Origin: Bosea sp. F3-2
Lineage (GTDB): Bacteria > Pseudomonadota > Alphaproteobacteria > Rhizobiales > Beijerinckiaceae
DNA: 64,000 bases
Reading direction: 5' to 3'
Assembly (NCBI RefSeq): GCF_008253865.1
Contig: NZ_CP042331.1
Coordinates: 3,382,001-3,446,000, forward strand
This document shows positions 43,405 to 51,027 of the stretch, piece by piece (position 1 is the stretch's first letter; every line of letters begins with the position of its first letter). The notes beneath the pieces are model-generated. The model was not told the DNA's origin. It made no database searches and was given only the letters and a program-made list of their open reading frames with translations. The position numbers were made by a program, and so were the translations under genes.

Positions 43405-44952
43405 TCACTCCGTCTCGAACAGCTTGGGCATATGGGCCTGATACCAGCCCTTCAGCTCTTCGAGGGCGGGGTGTTCGAGATTGCGGCGCAGATAGGCCTC
43501 GATGCGCGGCAGATGCTTGAGGTAGTCCGGCTTGCCATCGCGCTTGTCGAGCCGGGCGAAGATGCCGGCGATCTTGGTGTTGCGCTGGGCGCCAAGGATC
43601 GCATAGGCGCGGGCGAAATCGGCGAGATCGAAATCGGGCGCCTCAGTGCGCCGCGCCGCGCCATAGGCGGCGAGCAATCTCAATTCCAGCGAGGCCGGAA
43701 CATCGACGCGCGCATCCTGGCCGAGCGAGGCGAGGTCGTAGGCCGGGTGGCCGAGCACGGCATCCTGGAAGTCGATCAGGCCGAGCCTGGCGTGGCCCTC
43801 CCGCTGTTCCAGCCAGATCAGGTTCGGCGAATGGAAATCGCGCAGCGTCCAGGTGCTGGGCTGGGCGAGGATCTCGTCGAAGAGCTTGTTCCAGATGCGG
43901 GCGAATTCGGCCTGTGTCACCGCCGGCAGGGTCACGCCCGCGATATGCGGCGCATACCATTCCAGGATCAGCTCGGTCTCGATCGCCAGCGCCTGCCGGT
44001 CATATTCCGGGATCGCATGGTCGCGCGCCTCGGCCACCGGCAGGATCGCCGGCAGGGTATGGCGGTGGAGGTCGGCGAGCAGCCTGGCCGCCGCCTCATA
44101 GCGATCCGCGATCGGCCGGCGCTCGGCGTCGATCACCCCCGCACTGCCGAGATCCTCGATGATGAGCAGGCCGGTGGTCAGTTCCTCGGCGAGGATCTCG
44201 GGCGCCGAATAGCCGAGCGAGCGCAGGCCGCGATCCATCGCGACGAAGGCCTCGACGTTCTCGGCAAGGTGAGCCAGCGTGCTGTAGGGCTTGCCGAGGC
44301 GGATCGGCGGGCCGTCCGGCCGCGGCGGCGAGATCATCAGCACGGCGGTCTCGCCATTCGGCTGCGTCAGCCGCTCATAGGCGCGCGTCGAGGCGTCGCC
44401 GAGCATGAAGTCGCGGCGTGCCCCGCCCCAGCCGGAGGCGTCGAGCAGGCGGCGCGAAGCGACGGCGATGGCGAGCCGCTGCTTCCAGAGCACGCCGCCG
44501 GAGAGATCGGCGATGCGGCCGGTCTCGGGATTGTCGGGGTCGACATCGAGCACGATGTCGAGCCTGCGCCCAGCCGGCAGGCGCGTGCCGGCGCGGTCAG
44601 GCCACTCGACCAACGTGATCAGCCGTTCGACATCCTCGATCAGGCCGATGTCGTCGAGCTCGTCCGGCGAGCGCACGCGGTAGAGATCGGCGTGCAGCGC
44701 GGGGCCGCGCCTGGTGTCGTAGCTCTGGACGAGCGTGAAGGTCGGGCTCGGCGCCTCCAGTGCGGGGTCGTCCGCGAGCTCGCGCAGGATGGCGCGCGCC
44801 AGCAGCGACTTGCCGGAGCCGAGATGGCCGGAGAGCGCGACGATGTCGCCCGGCTTCAGGATGGCGGCGATGTCGGCGGCGAGGCGCAGCGTTGCTGCCT
44901 CATCCGCCAGCAAAAGGCGGTGGAGGCCGGCCTTGCGGGCTTCTTCGGTCAT
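43405..44952 (-). CDS. tsaE: Fused TsaE ATPase and aminoglycoside-phosphotransferase-like (AmgK-like) protein
   Basis: A 515-residue two-domain protein. Residues about 10-155 are TsaE, the ATPase of the tRNA t6A threonylcarbamoyl complex: Walker A GHLGSGKS (42-49), PSPTFTLVQSYD and HADLYRV. Residues about 170-515 are a phosphotransferase domain with WTLRDFHSPNLIWLEQ (catalytic loop) and LIDFQDAVLGHPAYDLASLGQD (metal-binding), resembling AmgK, the anomeric MurNAc/GlcNAc kinase. The start overlaps the sensor kinase stop (ATGA). The fusion is known in Hyphomicrobiales; the linkage to murU fits cell-wall sugar recycling. Confidence 0.9.
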   Translation of the reverse strand: MTEEARKAGLHRLLLADEAATLRLAADIAAILKPGDIVALSGHLGSGKSLLARAILRELADDPALEAPSPTFTLVQSYDTRRGPALHADLYRVRSPDELDDIGLIEDVERLITLVEWPDRAGTRLPAGRRLDIVLDVDPDNPETGRIADLSGGVLWKQRLAIAVASRRLLDASGWGGARRDFMLGDASTRAYERLTQPNGETAVLMISPPRPDGPPIRLGKPYSTLAHLAENVEAFVAMDRGLRSLGYSAPEILAEELTTGLLIIEDLGSAGVIDAERRPIADRYEAAARLLADLHRHTLPAILPVAEARDHAIPEYDRQALAIETELILEWYAPHIAGVTLPAVTQAEFARIWNKLFDEILAQPSTWTLRDFHSPNLIWLEQREGHARLGLIDFQDAVLGHPAYDLASLGQDARVDVPASLELRLLAAYGAARRTEAPDFDLADFARAYAILGAQRNTKIAGIFARLDKRDGKPDYLKHLPRIEAYLRRNLEHPALEELKGWYQAHMPKLFETE

Positions 44953-47429
44953 TCAGCGGCGTCCGAGAGCGGCATTCCCTGTGCCGGGAAGATGGCCGTC
45001 ACCTTCGTGCCGCGGCCCGGCGCGGAGTCGAGCTCGACATGGCCGCCATGCAATTCGACGATGGAGCGGACGATCGACAGCCCGAGGCCGACGCCGCGAT
45101 GGCTGGAGCCGAGGGAATGGCTCTCGAAGCGCTCGAAGACCTTCTCCATGACCTCCGACGGAATGCCGCGGCCGTGATCGGCCACGGTGATGCGGATGTC
45201 GCTGCCCTGGCGTGTCGCGCTGACGGTCACGGTCTGACCGGGCGAGGAGAAGCCGATCGCGTTCGAAAGCAGGTTGAACAGCACCTGCCGCAGGCGCTTG
45301 CCGTCGGCGCGCAGCGGCCCGGTGCGCGGATCGATTTCGACCTTGAGCTCCAGCCTGCTGTCGGTCAGCCGGTCATGCAGGCCCGCCGCCGCCTGGGCGA
45401 TGGTGTCGGCGACATCGACATCCTGGATTTCCAGCGTCAGCGCGCCATTGTCGATGGTCGCGAGGTCCAGGATGTCGTTGATGATGGCGAGGAGCGCGCC
45501 GGAGGAGCGCACGATATGCGAGGCATAATCGCGCTGCTTCTCGTTGAGCGGGCCGACCGTCTCGGTGCCGAGCAACTGCGCGAAGCCGATGATGTTGGTG
45601 AGCGGCGAGCGCAGCTCGTAGGAGACGTGGTGGACGAAGTCCTCGCGCAGCCGCGAGACACGCTCCAGCGCCTCGTTCTTCTCGGTCAGCGCCCGCTCGA
45701 CATTCACGCTGGCGGTGACGTCGGCGAAGGAGATCAGCGTCGCTCCGTCCGGCAACGGCGCGGCCGCCATGTCGAGCACCGTGCCGTCGCGCCGCTCCAT
45801 CCGGCTGCGATAATCCTCGCGCGCATCGCGCACGCCGGTGACGACGCTGTGCAGTTCGCTCCAGATCTCGTCCTGCGGGAAGAGCGGCCGGCAGAGGCGA
45901 ATGACCTCGTCGATATGCGGGGCGCTGGCGGCGAGATCGCCGCCCTGGATACGCCAGGATTGGGCGAAGGCGGGGTTGGAGAGCTTGAGCCGCCCATCCG
46001 AGCCGAACACGGCAACGCCCTCGCGTAGCGAATCCAGCGTCTCGCGCTGGGTGCGGGAGAGCGCGTTGAAGCGGGATTCGAGCGTGAAGCGCTCGGTCAC
46101 ATCGTCGTAGAGATAGGTGACGCCGCCCTGCGGATTGGGGCTGGCGACGACATGGATGGTGCGCCCGTCCGGCAGATACCACCAGTCCTCGCTGGCGCGC
46201 GTCGCGGTGTAGGCCGCCTGGGCCGCAGCCTTCCAGCTGCGGTAATCGCCGAGTTCCGGCAGGCGCCGCTCGGCCCGGAGCCGGTCGAGGATCTCGCCAT
46301 CGGTCGGCTGGCCATCGAGGAAGCCCGCCTCCAGCGACCAGAGCGCATCGAAGCCGGAGTTGCGATAGACGAGACGCTGCGAGCCGTCGAAGACCGCGAC
46401 CGCCGTCTTCAAGCGGTCGAGCGTACGGACATGGGCGTCCATCTGGCGCTGAAGGTCGGCCCTGACCGCTTCCAGCTCGCTCATATCGGTGGCGAACCCG
46501 GCAAAGCCCGTCGCAGCCGGCAGCTCGACGATGTCCAGAGTCCGGCGTTGGCCCGCGACAACCGCTGGCGCCCGCACCGCAAAGGGGCTGCCTTCGCGCC
46601 GCGCCCGTGTCGCCGCCTCGCGCTCGGCCCGGTCGAGCAGTTCGAGACCGCCCTTCACCGCGGTCGCCGTGTCGCTGGCTTCGACGGCCCGCGCATAGGC
46701 GGCGTTGACCCAGGTCAGGCGGCCATCGGCGTTACGCATCCAGGCTGGGTGCGGCAGGCCCGCGAGCAGATGGGCGAGCGCCGCGTGATCTGCGGTGACG
46801 CGCTCCAGCTCGCCGCGCAGCGTCATGACCTGCGCCCGCTCGCCGGTGACCTCGCGGAAGCGAATGACTGCCCGGCCGGCGACGGGCCGGCCCTCGATAT
46901 CGATGAAAGGTCCGGCCTTGCTGCGCAGCGTGACGGTGAAAGCCTCGCCACGCTCCTTCAGTGCGTCGGTCGCAAGCTCCAGCCGCTTGGCGTCAGAAGG
47001 GGCGGCCCAGCTGCCATAGGCCAAAGCGAGCGCGGCGCCGGGGGCGCCGAGAAAGCCGCTGTCTCCCTCGAAGACCGGCTGAGCATCCCGGCCGTTCCAG
47101 CTCACCACGACCTGCGGATCAGCACCCAGCAGGATCGAAAGCCGCTCCTGATGGCTGCGTGCGGCTTCGAGATCGGCTGCCAGCTTGGCTTCGCGCTTCT
47201 GCCAGCGGGTTCGTTCGCGCAGATAGACGAGCGAGGTCGTCGTGGCGAAAACCGTCAATCCCGCGAGAACGAGGGACAACGCGCTCGTGCTCATGATGTC
47301 GAGCCGCATCGGCGCGAGCCAGGGATCCTGCGCGATGGCGGGGGCCGAGGCAACCGAAGCGATCAAGGCAGGCAGCAATGCGCGCGGAGTCCAGTCCCCA
47401 GCTCGCCCCTGTCGCCTCACCCGTCTCAT
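44949..47429 (-). CDS. Membrane PAS domain sensor histidine kinase
   Basis: An 826-residue kinase. N-terminal hydrophobic segments (RALLPALIASVASAPAIAQ and LSLVLAGLTVFATTTSLVYL) are followed by a long PAS series (about 120-570) and the kinase core. The phosphoacceptor H-box FVHHVSYELRSPLTN contains His601; N-box NLLSNAIGFSSPGQ and G-boxes DHGRGIPS and GVGLGLSIV are intact. No response regulator is adjacent, so it is an orphan kinase. ATG 47429 was preferred to a start 84 bp upstream because of GCGCAGG before it. The signal and partner are unknown. Confidence 0.88.
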   Translation of the reverse strand: MRRVRRQGRAGDWTPRALLPALIASVASAPAIAQDPWLAPMRLDIMSTSALSLVLAGLTVFATTTSLVYLRERTRWQKREAKLAADLEAARSHQERLSILLGADPQVVVSWNGRDAQPVFEGDSGFLGAPGAALALAYGSWAAPSDAKRLELATDALKERGEAFTVTLRSKAGPFIDIEGRPVAGRAVIRFREVTGERAQVMTLRGELERVTADHAALAHLLAGLPHPAWMRNADGRLTWVNAAYARAVEASDTATAVKGGLELLDRAEREAATRARREGSPFAVRAPAVVAGQRRTLDIVELPAATGFAGFATDMSELEAVRADLQRQMDAHVRTLDRLKTAVAVFDGSQRLVYRNSGFDALWSLEAGFLDGQPTDGEILDRLRAERRLPELGDYRSWKAAAQAAYTATRASEDWWYLPDGRTIHVVASPNPQGGVTYLYDDVTERFTLESRFNALSRTQRETLDSLREGVAVFGSDGRLKLSNPAFAQSWRIQGGDLAASAPHIDEVIRLCRPLFPQDEIWSELHSVVTGVRDAREDYRSRMERRDGTVLDMAAAPLPDGATLISFADVTASVNVERALTEKNEALERVSRLREDFVHHVSYELRSPLTNIIGFAQLLGTETVGPLNEKQRDYASHIVRSSGALLAIINDILDLATIDNGALTLEIQDVDVADTIAQAAAGLHDRLTDSRLELKVEIDPRTGPLRADGKRLRQVLFNLLSNAIGFSSPGQTVTVSATRQGSDIRITVADHGRGIPSEVMEKVFERFESHSLGSSHRGVGLGLSIVRSIVELHGGHVELDSAPGRGTKVTAIFPAQGMPLSDAAE

Positions 47430-47724
47430 CCTGCGCCCATCATCTCGTGGCGGCCGAGGCCGCCATATCCGCCACACCCGTCGGAATCGGCTTGGAGAGC
47501 CGGCGAAAACCACCGTCTCGAGGGCCGATGCACGCGCACCACCACGCCAATCACATCAGAGCTTTGATCCGTTCCGCGCCATGGCGGGAACCCGAATCAC
47601 CCCCACTGTAATCATCGGTGGAGTCCGTCAGGAAGTGCTTAATCGCCGGTAAATGGAGAGTTTTTCGGGCAGCTCGGCCCATCAGGAACGAAATATCAAG
47701 AAGTAGTTTCAAAATCAGACCGAC

Positions 47725-47737
47725 CTACAATTTGTAG
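47725..47737. promoter_or_regulatory. CTACAA-T-TTGTAG palindrome upstream of the sensor kinase
   Basis: A perfect 6-1-6 inverted repeat in an A/T-rich stretch about 300 bp upstream of the sensor kinase start and downstream of the ahcY terminator. It could be an operator; no cognate regulator is suggested by context. Confidence 0.25.
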
Positions 47738-47771
47738 TGTCCCCTTCGGTGATTCCATAATGGCACAGCGA

Positions 47772-47801
47772 TAAAAAAAGGCCCGGCGGATGCCGGGCCT
47801 T
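47772..47801 (-). terminator. Intrinsic terminator of ahcY
   Basis: On the minus strand AAGGCCCGGC, loop ATCC, GCCGGGCCTT is followed by TTTTTAT. It starts 25 bp after the ahcY stop. A 10-bp GC-rich stem with a T run is a textbook intrinsic terminator. Confidence 0.9.
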
Positions 47802-47825
47802 CAAGAGATTGCGCGTTGGCGCGTG

Positions 47826-49220
47826 TCAGTAGCGGTAGTGGTCCGGCTTGAACGGGCCGGCCTGCGGCACGCCGATGTATTTCGCCTGGGCGTCGTTGAG
47901 CTTGGTGAGCTTGGCACCGACCTTGGCGAGATGCAGCGCCGCGACCTTCTCGTCGAGATGCTTCGGCAGAGTATAGACCTTGTTCTCGTACTGGGCGTGG
48001 TGGTTCCACAGCTCGATCTGGGCGAGCGTCTGGTTCGAGAACGAGCAGGACATCACGAAGGACGGGTGGCCCGTGGCGTTGCCGAGGTTCACGAGGCGGC
48101 CTTCCGACAGCAGGATGATGCGCTTGCCGTCGGGGAACTCGACCTCGTCGACCTGCGGCTTGACGTTGTCCCACTTGAAGTTCTTCAGGGCGGCGACCTG
48201 AATCTCCGAGTCGAAGTGGCCGATGTTGCAGACGATCGCGCGGTGCTTCATCGCGCGCATGTGGTCGACCGTGATGACGTCGAGGTTGCCCGTGGCGGTG
48301 CAGAAGATGTCGCCGCGCGGGGCGGCGTCTTCCATGGTCACGACCTCATAGCCCTCCATCGCCGCCTGCAGGGCGCAGATCGGGTCGATCTCGGTGACGA
48401 GCACGCGGCAGCCGGCCTGGCGCAGCGAGGCGGCCGAGCCCTTGCCGACGTCGCCATAGCCGGCGACGACAGCGACCTTGCCCGACATCATGACGTCGGT
48501 GCCGCGGCGGATGGCGTCGACCAGCGACTCGCGGCAGCCATAGAGGTTGTCGAACTTCGACTTGGTGACGGAGTCGTTGACGTTGATCGCCGGGAACGGC
48601 AGGCGGCTCGCCTTGGCGAGCTCATAGAGGCGGTGCACGCCGGTGGTGGTTTCCTCCGAGACGCCCTTGATCGCGGCGCGAGTCTTGGTGAACCAGCCCG
48701 GATTGGCCTTCAGCTGGCGCTTGATCAGCGCGAAGAAGATCGTCTCTTCCTCATTGCCCGGCTTGTCGAGGAAGGCGGCATTCCCGGCCTCGGCCTCGGC
48801 ACCGAGGATGATCAGCATGGTCAGGTCGCCGCCATCGTCGAGGATCATGTTCGGCGTGCCGCCGTCGCCCCAGGTGGCGGTCTTCAGCACATACTCCCAG
48901 TACTCCTCCAGCGTCTCGCCCTTGATGGCGAAGACCGGGGTGCCGGTCGCGGCGATCGCGGCGGCGGCGTGGTCCTGAGTCGAGAAGATGTTGCAGGAGG
49001 ACCAGCGGACATCGGCGCCGAGCTCCTTCAGCGTCTCGATCAGCACGGCGGTCTGGATGGTCATGTGCAGGCAGCCGGCAATGCGCGCGCCCTTGAGCGG
49101 AGCCTTGCCCTTGTTCTCGGCGCGAACCGCCATCAGGCCGGGCATCTCGTCCTGGGCCATGTTGATTTCCTTGCGGCCGTAATCCGCAAGCGCGATGTCC
49201 TTGACGATGTAATCCGACAC
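47826..49220 (-). CDS. ahcY: Adenosylhomocysteinase (S-adenosylhomocysteine hydrolase)
   Basis: A 464-residue NAD-dependent enzyme that splits S-adenosylhomocysteine to adenosine and homocysteine. Signature segments are GARIAGCLHMTIQTAVLIETL, SCNIFSTQDHAAAAI, the NAD-binding VAVVAGYGDVGKGSAASL and the C-terminal PKHLDEKVAALHL...PDHYRY. GTG 49220 is chosen (GGAG upstream and homology from SDYIVKDIALADYGR); an in-frame GTG at 49241 would add seven residues. A perfect palindrome at 49292-49311 lies in its promoter. Confidence 0.97.
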   Translation of the reverse strand: MSDYIVKDIALADYGRKEINMAQDEMPGLMAVRAENKGKAPLKGARIAGCLHMTIQTAVLIETLKELGADVRWSSCNIFSTQDHAAAAIAATGTPVFAIKGETLEEYWEYVLKTATWGDGGTPNMILDDGGDLTMLIILGAEAEAGNAAFLDKPGNEEETIFFALIKRQLKANPGWFTKTRAAIKGVSEETTTGVHRLYELAKASRLPFPAINVNDSVTKSKFDNLYGCRESLVDAIRRGTDVMMSGKVAVVAGYGDVGKGSAASLRQAGCRVLVTEIDPICALQAAMEGYEVVTMEDAAPRGDIFCTATGNLDVITVDHMRAMKHRAIVCNIGHFDSEIQVAALKNFKWDNVKPQVDEVEFPDGKRIILLSEGRLVNLGNATGHPSFVMSCSFSNQTLAQIELWNHHAQYENKVYTLPKHLDEKVAALHLAKVGAKLTKLNDAQAKYIGVPQAGPFKPDHYRY

Positions 49221-49291
49221 GGGGAGCTCCAATCCTGGCACCTGAAACGTGCCGGCTGTCTAGCAGCGCCCGGAGCGGAAGGCAATCAAAG

Positions 49292-49311
49292 ATATAAAGA
49301 TGTCTTTATAT
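49292..49311. promoter_or_regulatory. 20-bp palindrome upstream of ahcY, candidate SahR-type operator
   Basis: ATATAAAGATGTCTTTATAT has perfect 9-bp arms, 72 bp upstream of the ahcY start, in otherwise GC-rich DNA. ArsR-family regulators such as SahR, which respond to S-adenosylhomocysteine, control ahcY and methionine genes in proteobacteria and bind A/T-rich palindromes of this kind (from memory; exact motif not checked). No SAH riboswitch fold was recognised in this leader. Confidence 0.6.
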
Positions 49312-49334
49312 GAGAGAGAACAGCCAGCGATGGC

Positions 49335-49532
49335 TCACGCGGCGGTCAGCCGCGTGAGGTCGGCTCCCTGCGCCAGATGCTCCGAAGCGTCGAGGATCTC
49401 GACGCCAACGATGCGCCCCGCCTCGTCGAAATCGAAGACGATCCCCGGCCGAACCTCCTCGCTCTCGACGACCTTGCCCTCGGCAAAGCGCAGATAGAGC
49501 GCATCGACCTCCGGATCATATGTCGTTCTCAT
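49335..49532 (-). CDS. DUF2283 family protein, antitoxin-like
   Basis: A 65-residue protein that opens MRTTYDPEVDALYLRFAEGKVVESEEV and continues GIVFDFDEAGRIVGVEILDASEHL, the standard DUF2283 pattern. Its start overlaps the end of the DUF4258 gene by 17 bp. DUF4258/DUF2283 pairs are regarded as putative type II toxin-antitoxin modules, DUF2283 being the antitoxin (inference from family). The gene sits between HPr and ahcY, where many relatives have no insertion. Confidence 0.82.
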   Translation of the reverse strand: MRTTYDPEVDALYLRFAEGKVVESEEVRPGIVFDFDEAGRIVGVEILDASEHLAQGADLTRLTAA

Positions 49533-49710
49533 GTCCGGCGCCCTCGGTCCAGAAACGCCGCACCATGTCCGGATGCGACGGATCGGGCTCAGTCTGGTCA
49601 GGCGCAAGAACCGTCCGCTCGACCCATGAACGTTCGATGGCGCGTTCAGCCATCATCGCAACGGCGTGAGCCGTGAACTCGAAACGACGATCGGCTGCGC
49701 TGCCGCTCAC
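49516..49710 (-). CDS. Short DUF4258-like protein, probably C-terminally truncated toxin homologue
   Basis: A 64-residue ORF: FEFTAHAVAMMAERAIERSWVERTVLAPDQTEPDPSHPDMVRRF is the N-terminal half of DUF4258. Full members run to about 90-100 residues, with a C-terminal strand region ending in VTAYFD-like sequence; here the frame ends after WTEGAGHENDI just as the DUF2283 gene begins. The likely GTG start at 49710 overlaps the HPr stop (GTGA) and has GAGGGGGA upstream. Either a shortened but working protein or a remnant toxin; sequence alone cannot say. Confidence 0.65.
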   Translation of the reverse strand: MSGSAADRRFEFTAHAVAMMAERAIERSWVERTVLAPDQTEPDPSHPDMVRRFWTEGAGHENDI

Positions 49711-50021
49711 TCCCCCTCGCCGAACTTGTCGGCGATCAGGGCGGCCAGCGCATCGAGAGCCGGCTTCGCCTCGGCCCCCTGGGCGACGATGGTGATCGTC
49801 GAGCCGATGCCGGCGCCGAGCGTCAGCACGCCCATGATCGAGGTGGCACCGACGGTCTCGCCGCAGCGGCTCACCGTGATATCGGCGTCGTAACGGGCGG
49901 CGCATTGCACGAATTTCGCCGTGGCGCGGGCGTGCAGGCCCTTCTTGTTGACGATCTCGAATTCACCGTAGAGAGCGCCGTCAGGGACCTGGACCTCGGG
50001 GCAGTCACAATTCTCGTCCAA
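49707..50021 (-). CDS. HPr family phosphocarrier protein of the nitrogen-type PTS
   Basis: A 104-residue protein. The phosphoacceptor is His30 in IVNKKGLHARATAKFVQ and the regulatory serine is Ser61 in GATSIMGVLTLGAG. An N-terminal extension of about 18 residues contains a Cys pair (CDC). The start is TTG 50021, supported by a strong GGAGG. It receives phosphate in the regulatory (non-transport) PTS. HprK, encoded upstream, would phosphorylate Ser61. The EIIA gene is 24 bp upstream. Confidence 0.92.
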   Translation of the reverse strand: MDENCDCPEVQVPDGALYGEFEIVNKKGLHARATAKFVQCAARYDADITVSRCGETVGATSIMGVLTLGAGIGSTITIVAQGAEAKPALDALAALIADKFGEGE

Positions 50022-50045
50022 GCCGCCCTCCCCGGTCGTGCTGGT

Positions 50046-50447
50046 TTACTTGCCGGCCAGCACGCGGCTGGCGACCGTGATGTACTTCCGGCCCGCATCC
50101 TGCGCGCTGGTCACGGCCTCGTCGAGGGTCTTCTCCTCACGCACGCTGGCGAGCTTGATCAGCATCGGCAGGTTGATGCCGGCCACCACATCGACCCGGC
50201 CGGGCTCCATCACCGAGATCGCCAGGTTGGAGGGGGTTCCGCCGAACATATCGGTCAGGATGATGACGCCATCGCCATTCTCGACCTGCTCGACAGCGGC
50301 GATGATGTCGCGGCGGCGACTTTCCATGTCGTCATCGGGAGCGATGGCGATCGTCGCCAGATACGCCTGGGGGCCGACGACATGTTCCAGGGCGGCGCGG
50401 AATTCCGTCGCCAGATGCCCATGAGTCACGAGGACCAGTCCGATCAT
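50046..50447 (-). CDS. PTS EIIA component, mannose-family type
   Basis: A 133-residue protein with the phosphoacceptor His9 in LVLVTHGHLA and ILTDMFGGTPSNLA, the EIIA-Man fold signature. No EIIB or EIIC genes are near, so it belongs to the regulatory PTS common in alphaproteobacteria, in which EIIA and HPr control carbon and phosphate or potassium metabolism. It is preceded by a 109-bp gap after hprK. Confidence 0.92.
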   Translation of the reverse strand: MIGLVLVTHGHLATEFRAALEHVVGPQAYLATIAIAPDDDMESRRRDIIAAVEQVENGDGVIILTDMFGGTPSNLAISVMEPGRVDVVAGINLPMLIKLASVREEKTLDEAVTSAQDAGRKYITVASRVLAGK

Positions 50448-50556
50448 TCAATCCAGCACCGGAGAGCGCCCATCGGCGCCCGGACAAGGTCGCGGTTTAT
50501 GCGGCAGGTGCGAGACAATCGCAAGGTGTCAGCCATTAAACTTGTCAAAATCGTGG

Positions 50557-51027
50557 TTACAAATCGGACTCTGTGAATAAGTCGAGGGCAGTCAGGACGA
50601 GCCGTTCGTCGCCGGCGCGGCCGAAAATCCGCAGGCGCGGCAGGTCCAGTCCAGCGAGGCTGTCGACCAGTTCCTCAGGCTCCGGCATCCGGGCCGGCTC
50701 CTCGCCGATCAGGTCGACGAGCAGGCGGACGACAACGGCCCCGGTGAAGGGTTCGGGCGTCAGGCCCAGGCCACGTCGTTCGACAACCCCTTCCAGCGGC
50801 GCGACCGGCCGGGCCAGCAGGCGACCGCCAGCCGCCATCAAGGCCACGCGATCGTCGGCGACCAGTCGCGCAAAGCGACCGGACCGCCCGGCGAGGCCGA
50901 TGAGGGCCAGCGCGAGGGATGACTTGCCGCTGCCGGCGGCGCCACGCAGCAGCACGCCGGCCTCGCCGATCGCAATCGCAGTGGCGTGGATACGCTCGCC
51001 CGTCTTCGCGTTCGGTTCAGGCGGCAT
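50557..51027 (-). CDS. hprK: HPr kinase/phosphorylase, short alphaproteobacterial form
   Basis: A 156-residue protein that contains only the C-terminal kinase domain of HprK: P-loop LLRGAAGSGKSSLALALIG (29-37), VADDRV, PLEGVVERRGLGL and LLVDLIGEEP. Gram-positive HprK is about 310 residues and has an extra N-terminal domain. It phosphorylates HPr on serine. ATG 51027 overlaps the end of chvG by 11 bp, so it is translationally coupled to the two-component genes. Confidence 0.93.
   Translation of the reverse strand: MPPEPNAKTGERIHATAIAIGEAGVLLRGAAGSGKSSLALALIGLAGRSGRFARLVADDRVALMAAGGRLLARPVAPLEGVVERRGLGLTPEPFTGAVVVRLLVDLIGEEPARMPEPEELVDSLAGLDLPRLRIFGRAGDERLVLTALDLFTESDL

Larger units (their letters stand above)
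47430..47825. other. 396-bp gap between sensor kinase and ahcY
   Basis: It holds the ahcY terminator (47772-47801) and a 13-bp palindrome (47725-47737). The sequence from about 47640 to 47770 is noticeably A/T richer than its surroundings, consistent with a promoter region for the leftward sensor kinase. I see no gene. Confidence 0.6.

Noticed and set aside
47639..47656. TTAA-N7-TAAA as a CtrA box upstream of the sensor kinase
   Set aside because: The second half-site is imperfect and it lies over 200 bp from the start codon.
49221..49330. S-adenosylhomocysteine riboswitch in the ahcY leader
   Set aside because: No conserved stem or pseudoknot pattern was recognised; the palindrome there fits a protein operator better.
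49516..49710. Frameshift extending DUF4258 to full length
   Set aside because: Neither other frame after the stop continues with the missing C-terminal family pattern; one of them is the DUF2283 gene itself.
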